A program made the translations under genes and the position numbers. Below are positions 1 through 5,304 of a DNA stretch of 6,889 nucleotides, piece by piece (positions within the stretch are counted from its first letter, which is position 1; each line of letters starts with the position of its first letter). The notes under the pieces are model-generated. The model made no database searches and was not told the DNA's origin. It worked only from the letters and a program-made list of their open reading frames with translations. Source of the DNA: Clostridiales bacterium (GTDB lineage Bacteria; Bacillota; Clostridia; Peptostreptococcales; Anaerovoracaceae); contig JAAZLU010000150.1 of the NCBI GenBank assembly GCA_012799165.1, forward strand, positions 1 through 6,889, in the 5' to 3' direction.

Positions 1-861
1 GCGGCTTCATATAAATACATCTTTGAGTACATTCCAAACAAGTACAGCGTAAACGACGAGAATCTCGGAAATTCCGATGCCATAGAGATAAAGATAGGGC
101 AGGGCACCAAGCCCGGGATGGGCGGACATCTGCCCGGGAGCAAGGTCACGGAGGATATCGCAAGGATAAGGAATAAGCCTATGGGGGAGGACATAATAAG
201 TCCTTCCACTTTCCCCGGAATTGAAGGAAAGGAAGATTTAAAAAAGCTCGTGGATGAGTTGCGGGAGCTTAGCGGCGGAAGGCCGATAGGCATCAAGATT
301 GCTGCCGGCCATATTGAAGCCGACCTCGAGTATTGCGAGTACGCCGGAGCCGACTTCGTAACCATAGATGGAAGGGGCGGAGCGACGGGTTCTTCCCCGG
401 AGATCGTCAGGGATTCCACATCGGTTCCGACACTGTACGCTCTCGACAGGGCAAGGAAGTATCTGGACTCTGAAAATTCCAAGATGCAGCTGGTAATTAC
501 GGGTGGTCTTCGGGTCTCTTCGGACTTTGCAAAGGCCATCGCCATGGGTGCGGATGCCGTGGCTGTCGCGTCCGCCGCAATGGTTGCGCTGGGCTGCAGG
601 CAGTACAGAATCTGCGGAAGCGGGGGATGCCCTGTGGGTGTAGCTACTCAGGATCCGGAGCTCAGAAAGCGGCTGAATGTCGATTCTGCTACCGAGAGGG
701 TTGCGAACTTTTTGCTCTGCTCCGCAGCGGAGCTGAGGACCTTTGCACGCATTACGGGCCATGCGGATATACACGATCTTTCGAGGAAGGATCTTTGCAC
801 TACGGACAGGGATATCGCCGATTGCACCGGCATAGCGCATGTTTCGCAGGGCAGCAGATAG
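1..861 (+). CDS. Glutamate synthase-type FMN/3Fe-4S domain protein, 3' part (5' end outside window)
   Basis: The frame is open from base 1, so the ATG at 118 is internal; 286 residues are visible. This is the C-terminal part of the GltB-like FMN-binding barrel, which in glutamate synthases makes glutamate from 2-oxoglutarate and ammonia using electrons passed through FMN and an iron-sulphur cluster. Seen: the family motif KIGQGTKPGMGGHLPG at residues 32-47, a DGRGGATGSSP loop near 123-133, the ITGGLRVSSDFAKAIAMGADAV phosphate-binding stretch near 169, and Cys199-x5-Cys205-x4-Cys210 followed by PVGVATQDP, the classical 3Fe-4S ligand pattern. The protein stops 76 residues after the last cluster cysteine, so it lacks the GXGXG beta-helix domain found at the end of bacterial GltB. 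It is therefore an archaeal-type or split large subunit, or a related FMN oxidoreductase. Whether an amidotransferase or ferredoxin domain precedes it cannot be seen. The fold assignment is firm; the exact substrate is inferred. Confidence 0.93.
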   Translation, partial: AASYKYIFEYIPNKYSVNDENLGNSDAIEIKIGQGTKPGMGGHLPGSKVTEDIARIRNKPMGEDIISPSTFPGIEGKEDLKKLVDELRELSGGRPIGIKIAAGHIEADLEYCEYAGADFVTIDGRGGATGSSPEIVRDSTSVPTLYALDRARKYLDSENSKMQLVITGGLRVSSDFAKAIAMGADAVAVASAAMVALGCRQYRICGSGGCPVGVATQDPELRKRLNVDSATERVANFLLCSAAELRTFARITGHADIHDLSRKDLCTTDRDIADCTGIAHVSQGSR

Positions 862-896
862 ACGCTCAGAGTGCCTGTCTGAAATAAGGGATTTTT

Positions 897-942
897 AGAG
901 GGAGCAAATATTGTTTTTGCGCAGCTGCGATACCCCGTAGCT
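897..942 (+). promoter_or_regulatory. Possible tcdA leader: SD, 9-codon ORF and stem-loop
   Basis: A good Shine-Dalgarno site (AGAGGGAG, 897-904) sits six bases before a TTG that opens a nine-codon frame ending in TAG at 938-940, 14 bases before the tcdA ATG. A stem-loop overlaps the end of that frame: 923-929 pairs with 936-942 (seven pairs, one G-T) around the loop ATACCC. tcdA itself has only a weak GGAT in front of its ATG, so reinitiation after the mini-ORF is conceivable. No clear -35/-10 promoter is visible in the gap. The pairing and spacing are seen; the regulatory role is a guess. Confidence 0.25.
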
Positions 943-954
943 TTGGATTTATAA

Positions 955-1656
955 ATGTCTGATCAATTTATAAGAACCGAATCGATTATAGGCAGCGAGG
1001 CCTTAAAAAGACTTGCGTCTTCGAGGGTCGCGGTTTTCGGCTTGGGCGGAGTCGGAGGCGCGGTCGCCGAAGCTCTGGCCCGGGCGGGTGTAGGCACTCT
1101 CGATCTTGTGGATAGCGACAGGATTTCCGAGAGCAATTTGAATCGCCAGATAATCGCCCTGCACAGCAAGCTGGGGATGCTCAAGACCGATGCTTTTGAG
1201 GAGCGCATAAAGGACATCAATCCACTCTGCAAAGTTAATAAGTACGAGCTTTTTTACGGTGAGGAGAGCGCGGACGCAATCGACCTTGCGGCCTTCGATT
1301 TCATTGCCGATTGCATAGACAGCGTGTCGAGCAAACTCTTTCTGATAGAGCGCGCCAAGCGCCTCGGCGTTCCGATAGTCAGTTCCATGGGGGCGGGAAA
1401 TAAGCTCGATCCCTCAGCTTTTGAGGCTGCGGATATCTACGAGAGCAGCGTGGATCCGCTGGCGAGGCTCATAAGGCGCGAATGCAAAAAACGGGACATC
1501 GAAAGCCTTAGAGTTGTGTATTCTAAAGAGGCTCCGATAAAACCGCTCCGCGACTCCTCGGGGCATGAGCTGCCCGTAGGCTCTTCTCCCTTCGCCCCGC
1601 CCGCTGCGGGCCTGCTCGTCGCTTACGAAGTTGTACGGGGGCTCATCGGGAACTAA
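955..1656 (+). CDS. tcdA: tRNA threonylcarbamoyladenosine dehydratase (TcdA/CsdL, ThiF/E1-like)
   Basis: This cytoplasmic enzyme uses ATP to cyclise t6A at position 37 of ANN-decoding tRNAs to the hydantoin form ct6A. The 233-residue protein opens with the family-typical DQFIRTESIIGSEAL. It then shows the nucleotide-binding loop GLGGVGG (29-35), the acidic strand end LVDSD (51-55), the E1 signature SNLNRQ (60-65) with its conserved Arg64, ADCIDSVSSK (118-127), and SSMGAGNKLDPS (143-154). It ends with the characteristic GSSPFAPPAAGLLVAYEVVRGL. The length is slightly short but normal for the family. An in-frame TAA lies immediately before the ATG, so this is the first possible start, and the N-terminus fits the family. 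Its ribosome site is weak (GGAT). It probably reads through from the glutamate synthase gene 93 bases upstream. Its stop overlaps that of the convergent exporter gene. Confidence 0.93.
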   Translation: MSDQFIRTESIIGSEALKRLASSRVAVFGLGGVGGAVAEALARAGVGTLDLVDSDRISESNLNRQIIALHSKLGMLKTDAFEERIKDINPLCKVNKYELFYGEESADAIDLAAFDFIADCIDSVSSKLFLIERAKRLGVPIVSSMGAGNKLDPSAFEAADIYESSVDPLARLIRRECKKRDIESLRVVYSKEAPIKPLRDSSGHELPVGSSPFAPPAAGLLVAYEVVRGLIGN

Positions 1657-2279
1657 AATCCGAATGCTTCTTTCGCCATTCCGACGCCGCTGTATAAGAG
1701 CTTACATCCGTAGAATATTATTATGATTCCGCATATTATGTTTATTGCCTGCAGTGCCTTGTCGGTTATTCTGTCGCGCAGGAGGTTCACGACTGAGGAC
1801 ATGCCGAACCACCAGATCAGCGATGCTGCGGATACTCCCAATATAAAGAGTATACCGTCGTTTCCGGGTAGGGTGGCGCGGAAGGCTCCGAGCATAAGGG
1901 AACCGTCGATTATTGCCTGAGGATTGAACCATGTAACCACGCAGGCCGTGCCGAGCACTTTAGCGAGCGGGATGTCGACATCTGTGCTAGTGTCCAGTTC
2001 GGCTTTCGAGCGCAATAGGCTTATGCCTATCCAGATGACTACCAATGAACCTATTCCGACGATTATCAGCTCCAGCCACTTTGAAGAGCTTATGATTGCC
2101 CCGATTCCGAAGAAGCAGGCGACCGCAAGTGTGATGTCGAAGAAGGCGATTATCAGTGCGGTGACGATCACCCTCCGCTTGGGTTGAGTAAGCGCGGTGT
2201 TGATTACAAACATATTTTGAGTCCCTAGGGGTGCTACGTATGCGAAGCCCAGAAGAAGTCCTTGAATCAAGTGTTGCAT
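1653..2279 (-). CDS. LysE/ArgO-family amino acid exporter
   Basis: A 208-residue integral membrane protein of the LysE superfamily, which exports basic amino acids (lysine, arginine) or other small metabolites using the membrane potential. The N-terminal signature GFAYVAPLGTQNMFVINTAL (11-30) is very close to the LysE/ArgO motif, and the second family motif VTWFNPQAIIDG lies near 114-125. About six hydrophobic segments can be made out: roughly 4-25, 38-62, 66-88, 106-128, 141-166 and 178-200. The length matches the family (about 200-210). The ATG follows GAGGAG by nine bases. It faces away from the FAD dehydrogenase gene and converges on tcdA with overlapping stop codons. No LysG/ArgP-type regulator gene is next to it. 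The family is certain; the substrate (arginine or lysine most likely) is inferred from the motif, so I give no symbol. Confidence 0.9.
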   Translation of the reverse strand: MQHLIQGLLLGFAYVAPLGTQNMFVINTALTQPKRRVIVTALIIAFFDITLAVACFFGIGAIISSSKWLELIIVGIGSLVVIWIGISLLRSKAELDTSTDVDIPLAKVLGTACVVTWFNPQAIIDGSLMLGAFRATLPGNDGILFILGVSAASLIWWFGMSSVVNLLRDRITDKALQAINIICGIIIIFYGCKLLYSGVGMAKEAFGF

Positions 2280-2288
2280 ATTGATGAG

Positions 2289-2294
2289 CTCCTC
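2289..2294 (-). promoter_or_regulatory. Ribosome binding site of the LysE-family gene
   Basis: Read on the minus strand this is GAGGAG, nine bases before the ATG at 2277-2279. It supports that start over internal methionines. A CATAAT at 2330-2335 on the minus strand could be this gene's -10 box, overlapping the plus-strand promoter, but no convincing -35 accompanies it. Confidence 0.75.
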
Positions 2295-2305
2295 GATATG
2301 ATTTT

Positions 2306-2325
2306 AGCGCGGCGCGCTTTTTTTT
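2306..2325 (+). terminator. Small GC hairpin with T8 tract, plus strand
   Basis: AGCGC (2306-2310) pairs with GCGCT (2314-2318) around a GGC triloop, and eight Ts follow (2318-2325). The stem is short but nearly all G-C, and the T tract is uninterrupted. On the minus strand no T tract follows, so any termination is for plus-strand transcripts. The nearest plus-strand gene upstream is tcdA, about 650 bases away across the antisense of the exporter. It also sits just before the promoter of the FAD dehydrogenase gene. Confidence 0.5.
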
Positions 2326-2331
2326 GCTTAT

Positions 2332-2342
2332 TATGGTACAAT
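2332..2342 (+). promoter_or_regulatory. Extended -10 promoter for the FAD dehydrogenase operon
   Basis: TATGGTACAAT matches the Gram-positive TRTG-n-TATAAT extended -10 pattern with a single mismatch in the hexamer (TACAAT, 2337-2342). At a 17-base spacing the -35 position reads GCGCTT, which is poor; extended -10 promoters tolerate this. Transcription would start near 2349, giving a leader of about 75 bases. It is the best plus-strand promoter in the divergent gap 2280-2425. Confidence 0.5.
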
Positions 2343-2412
2343 ATATCGTCACTACAGAATAACATATTAAGTGATTGTAATGCAAAAAATGAGCCCTGAA
2401 GGCTTTGATTTT

Positions 2413-2420
2413 GAGGGGAG
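2413..2420 (+). promoter_or_regulatory. Ribosome binding site deciding the FAD dehydrogenase start
   Basis: GAGGGGAG lies five bases before the ATG at 2426. An in-frame TTG at 2405 is upstream of this site and would add seven non-conserved residues, so the ATG is preferred. Confidence 0.8.
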
Positions 2421-2425
2421 AATTC

Positions 2426-3805
2426 ATGGATTACGATGTAATTATAATAGGTGCGGGACCCGGCGGCATCTACACCGCCTACGAGCTTCTGCAGTCAGGC
2501 AAAAATATCAAGATCGGCATCTTCGAGAAGGGATTGCAGCTGAGCCGGCGCAGATGTCCCATAGACGGGAAAAAGGTGAAGAGCTGCGTGCACTGCAAGA
2601 TTTGCTCCATAATGAGCGGTTTCGGCGGAGCTGGTGCATTTTCCGATGGGAAATATAATATCACCAACGATTTCGGGGGCACGCTTCACGAACGCATAGG
2701 CAAGGAGCGGGCGATGGAGCTGATGCTCTATGTCGACAAGATTAACTGCGCAAACGGCGGTGAGGGCGCAAAGCTCTATTGCACGACTAATTCGGAATTC
2801 AAGCGCCTGTGTCTTCGCAACGATATGTACCTGCTCGATGCGAAAGTCAGACATCTGGGGACCGACAAGAACTATGTCGTGCTTCAAAACCTCTACGACT
2901 ATATGAAGGACAAGGTGGACTTTCACTTCGAAAGCCCTGTCAGCAAGGTCACAAAGATTGATGGCGGCTACGAAATTATCGCGAAGGAGGAAAGCTTTAC
3001 CGGCAGGTATTGCGTGATTTCCGCCGGAAGAAGCGGAAGCAAGTGGATGGAGCAGGTCTGCGAGGATCTCGGCATTGCGACCAAGTCCAATCGCGTGGAT
3101 ATAGGCGTGCGGGTCGAGTTGCAGGCTGAGATTTTTAAGCATCTGACGGACGAGCTCTACGAGAGCAAAATTGTATATAGGACCAAGCAGTATCAGGACA
3201 GGGTCCGCACTTTCTGTATGAACCCCTACGGCAGGGTGGTTACAGAGAATACCGACGGAATAGTTACGGTCAACGGCCACAGCTATGCCGACGAGGCCAT
3301 GCATACCGAGAATACAAACTTCGCCCTGCTGGTTGCCAAGCATTTTACGGAACCTTTTAAGGATTCCTTCGGCTACGGCGAGAGCATAGCGAGGCTTTCC
3401 AATATGCTCGGAGGCGGGGTGATCGTGCAGAGACTTGGCGACCTGATGCGCGGCAGGCGCAGCATCAAGAAGAGGATAGATGAGGGCTTTGTTGTCCCGA
3501 CTCTAAAGGCGACGCCGGGTGATCTTTCGCTGGTAATTCCCAAGCGCATACTCGACAATATAATTGAAATGATCTTCGCGCTGGATAAGATTGCGCCGGG
3601 AACCGCAAATGACGACACGCTGCTCTACGGGGTGGAAGTCAAGTTCTACAACATGGAGGTGGAGATAGACGAAAATCTCGAGACCTCCTGCGAGGGACTC
3701 TTCGTGATAGGGGATGGCTCGGGGGTCACCCATTCGCTTTCCCATGCTTCCGCGAGCGGAGTGCATGTAGCGAGGCACCTGCTGGAGATTGCGGAATCGC
3801 AATAA
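2426..3805 (+). CDS. FAD-dependent dehydrogenase, COG2509-like, with a four-cysteine cluster
   Basis: A 459-residue soluble flavoprotein. The Rossmann dinucleotide motif DVIIIGAGPGGIYTAYEL starts at residue 4 with GAGPGG at 9-14, and the acidic strand end IFEKG (32-36) would contact the adenine ribose of FAD. The second FAD motif, GLFVIGDGSGVTHSLSHASASG (424-445), is typical of the family, so FAD binding is secure. Between them lies Cys44-x9-Cys54-x2-Cys57-x2-Cys60 followed by SGFGGAGAFSDGKYN, a conserved feature of this uncharacterised family that could bind a metal, possibly an iron-sulphur cluster. The substrate and electron acceptor are unknown; my naming goes no further than the family. 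It heads a two-gene operon, with the two-TM protein starting 11 bases after its stop, and has its own promoter and leader. The start is chosen from the ribosome site five bases upstream. Confidence 0.88.
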   Translation: MDYDVIIIGAGPGGIYTAYELLQSGKNIKIGIFEKGLQLSRRRCPIDGKKVKSCVHCKICSIMSGFGGAGAFSDGKYNITNDFGGTLHERIGKERAMELMLYVDKINCANGGEGAKLYCTTNSEFKRLCLRNDMYLLDAKVRHLGTDKNYVVLQNLYDYMKDKVDFHFESPVSKVTKIDGGYEIIAKEESFTGRYCVISAGRSGSKWMEQVCEDLGIATKSNRVDIGVRVELQAEIFKHLTDELYESKIVYRTKQYQDRVRTFCMNPYGRVVTENTDGIVTVNGHSYADEAMHTENTNFALLVAKHFTEPFKDSFGYGESIARLSNMLGGGVIVQRLGDLMRGRRSIKKRIDEGFVVPTLKATPGDLSLVIPKRILDNIIEMIFALDKIAPGTANDDTLLYGVEVKFYNMEVEIDENLETSCEGLFVIGDGSGVTHSLSHASASGVHVARHLLEIAESQ

Positions 3806-3816
3806 AGAGAGGAGTT

Positions 3817-4503
3817 ATGTTTTTCAAACGGAAGAGCCGCCGGCTCAGACAAAATTTAAAAAACTTTAAAAGGAAGAGTGTGGACCTTGCGAAGTTCGTC
3901 AAGGACTTCTACATAGACGAAGGGCTCGCCTATATCTCCTGCAATGTGAGCAATTATTACGATGTGATAGACAAATACTCCGTACCCGGCTACGAATGGC
4001 TCAATCAGTCCTTCGCGCGCTTCGTGGAAGAGAATGCAAACTATATACCCCCGGAATATCCGATAGTTCTCTCCATATGCGGGACGAAATTCAATGAGGC
4101 CCAGCAGGAATGCATCGAGGAGACCATAGCGGACTACTATGCTCTCAAGATGGGGGACTGGCAGATGGCGGAACAGCGCAATAGGTTCAAGATAGTAGTG
4201 CTGCTAGTGCTGGTCGCTGTGATTTCGGCCTTGATGTGGCTGTCGACTACGATGAAATGGATTTCGCCGTTCAGGGAGGCAATCTATGTGTTGTTTTGGT
4301 TCGGCCTTTGGGATATGGTGGAATTTATAATCTTTGAGGGCCCGGATCTGCGGGAGGAAAAGCATGCGGCGACTCAGCTCGCCACGATGAAGGTGACTTT
4401 CCCCTTAGTCTACGACGACGAACCATTGAAACCCGAGGAGGAAGCGAAGATAATCGAAGAAGTCTTCGAGGATGATGTGATACTTCCTTCCACGCAGTGG
4501 TGA
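3817..4503 (+). CDS. Uncharacterised protein with two membrane segments
   Basis: I do not recognise a named family. The 228-residue protein has a strongly basic N-terminus (many Lys/Arg in residues 4-20), no signal peptide, and a soluble region to about 122 containing YPIVLSICGTKFNEAQQ (81-97) and an acidic helix EETIADYYALKMGDW (101-115). Two hydrophobic helices follow, at about 124-144 and 153-173, separated by a short loop. The second is rich in aromatics and carries acidic residues (FWFGLWDMVEFIIFE, Asp166 and Glu169). The C-terminus is acidic. The likely topology is a hairpin with both ends in the cytoplasm. It begins 11 bases after the FAD dehydrogenase with GAGAGGAG (3807-3814) just upstream, and a strong terminator follows its stop, so the two genes form one transcript. 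A membrane partner for the flavoprotein is a reasonable guess but nothing more. It is clearly a real gene by position, codon use and ribosome site. Confidence 0.82.
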   Translation: MFFKRKSRRLRQNLKNFKRKSVDLAKFVKDFYIDEGLAYISCNVSNYYDVIDKYSVPGYEWLNQSFARFVEENANYIPPEYPIVLSICGTKFNEAQQECIEETIADYYALKMGDWQMAEQRNRFKIVVLLVLVAVISALMWLSTTMKWISPFREAIYVLFWFGLWDMVEFIIFEGPDLREEKHAATQLATMKVTFPLVYDDEPLKPEEEAKIIEEVFEDDVILPSTQW

Positions 4504-4514
4504 TAAAAGATTAT

Positions 4515-4549
4515 AAAAAACGGCAGTCTCGGATGGACCGCCGTTTTTT
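4515..4549. terminator. Bidirectional intrinsic terminator between convergent genes
   Basis: AAAAAACGGC (4515-4524) pairs perfectly with GCCGTTTTTT (4540-4549). After one A-C mismatch, GTC (4526-4528) pairs with GAC (4536-4538) around a seven-base loop. A six-T run follows on the plus strand, with more Ts at 4551-4556, and the A run gives a T run on the minus strand. It lies between the stop of the two-TM protein gene (4503) and the stop of the convergent CBS-ACT gene (4572), so it can serve both. Confidence 0.92.
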
Positions 4550-4571
4550 GTTTTTTCGACTATATTTGCAG

Positions 4572-5213
4572 CTATCTTCTTATGCGCACATCGGCTATTT
4601 CGAAGCCTTCTCCCTCCAGAGCTTCCCTTACGATCTGCGGGTCGATGGTGGAAGCGGTGCGAACGTAGAGCATGGCGGTTTCGCCTCCTTGAACCATGCT
4701 GAAGTGGGAGATGTTGGTGCCTCTTGCTGCTATTACGCGACCGAGTCTTTCCAATATTCCGGGCACATTGTCCACCTTGAGCACGAACTTGTTTCCCGGT
4801 ATCCTTCCGCCCATCATATCTATAAGCGCATCGAAGAGATCGCTCTCCGTAACTATTCCCAGTATCTTGCCTTCTTCTACGACGATGAGCGAATTGACTC
4901 TGTTTTGGCGCATCAATAGTGCCGCATCCTCTATGTATTCATCGGGCGAACAGGTTATGGGATTCTTAGTCATCGCCTCGGCTACCGTTAGCTTCGAGAG
5001 CAGATAGTGAATCTCGTGTACACTCAATGTGGTAGCCTTGCTGGGGGAGACCCTCTCGATATCTTTTTCGGTCACAATCCCGACCAGTTTGTTTCCATCG
5101 AGTACGGGCACCTTGCGCAGATGTTTTTCTCGCATCAGCCCTATAAGGGTGTTGATTGATGCGCTGGCCTGAACGGTGTAGGGGTCAGGCGTCATACGAT
5201 TTCTTACCAGCAT
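4572..5213 (-). CDS. CBS-CBS-ACT domain protein (AcuB-like)
   Basis: A 213-residue cytoplasmic protein, probably a small-molecule sensor. Two CBS domains (about 1-57 and 76-133) each end in the repeat-typical GIVTEKDI (45-52) and GIVTESDL (119-126), and together form a Bateman module that usually binds adenine nucleotides. A C-terminal ACT domain (about 141-212) shows KVDNVPGILERLGRVIAARG with the conserved NVPG turn and would bind an amino acid or similar ligand. This order and length match AcuB of Bacillus, named from acetoin utilisation but of unclear mechanism; no acu genes are visible here, so I give no symbol. The start is the ATG at 5211-5213, six bases after AAAGGAG; the in-frame TTG six bases upstream directly abuts that site and cannot use it. 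It lies 91 bases downstream of the trkH gene on the same strand but has its own promoter, and ends at the shared bidirectional terminator. Confidence 0.9.
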   Translation of the reverse strand: MLVRNRMTPDPYTVQASASINTLIGLMREKHLRKVPVLDGNKLVGIVTEKDIERVSPSKATTLSVHEIHYLLSKLTVAEAMTKNPITCSPDEYIEDAALLMRQNRVNSLIVVEEGKILGIVTESDLFDALIDMMGGRIPGNKFVLKVDNVPGILERLGRVIAARGTNISHFSMVQGGETAMLYVRTASTIDPQIVREALEGEGFEIADVRIRR

Positions 5214-5219
5214 GTGCAA

Positions 5220-5226
5220 CTCCTTT
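5220..5226 (-). promoter_or_regulatory. Ribosome binding site deciding the CBS-ACT start
   Basis: Minus-strand AAAGGAG, six bases before ATG (5211-5213). It abuts the alternative TTG (5217-5219) with no spacing, which rules that codon out as the start. Confidence 0.85.
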
Positions 5227-5240
5227 CTGTCCTTTTGATT

Positions 5241-5268
5241 ATTTTATCATTAAAGGGCATATTTTCAA
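5241..5268 (-). promoter_or_regulatory. Sigma-A-type promoter of the CBS-ACT gene
   Basis: On the minus strand TTGAAA (5263-5268) is followed after 16 bases by TAAAAT (5241-5246), with a TG one base before it (TGATAAAAT, an extended -10). Each hexamer is close to consensus. The start point would be near 5234, giving a leader of about 20 bases containing the ribosome site. The promoter lies in the gap behind trkH, so the CBS-ACT gene can be expressed apart from the transporter. No convincing terminator separates the two, so read-through is also possible. Confidence 0.7.
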
Positions 5269-5304
5269 TAGGAAAGAAGGTCTCACATGAGCCCCCGTGC
5301 GAAA

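Noticed and set aside
238..840. Long minus-strand open frame (200 codons) across the glutamate synthase gene
   Set aside because: It is antisense to a gene with clear family motifs and its translation is low-complexity Arg/Pro-rich without recognisable domains.
866..882. TCAGA/TCTGA inverted repeat after the glutamate synthase stop
   Set aside because: A five-pair A/T-containing stem with no T tract directly behind it; too weak to call a terminator.
2392..2404. AGCC/GGCT hairpin in the FAD dehydrogenase leader
   Set aside because: Only four pairs; no sign of a riboswitch or attenuator around it.
2495..3343. 282-codon minus-strand frame inside the FAD dehydrogenase gene
   Set aside because: A shadow of a well-supported gene; no ribosome site or family resemblance was found.
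4497..4919. Plus-strand frame overlapping the terminator and the CBS-ACT gene
   Set aside because: It runs through the bidirectional terminator and antisense to a convincing CBS-ACT gene.
5280..5298. Imperfect palindrome (CTCACATGAG with flanking GG/CC) between trkH and the CBS-ACT gene
   Set aside because: The loop is too tight and no T run follows on the minus strand, so it is not a credible trkH terminator.
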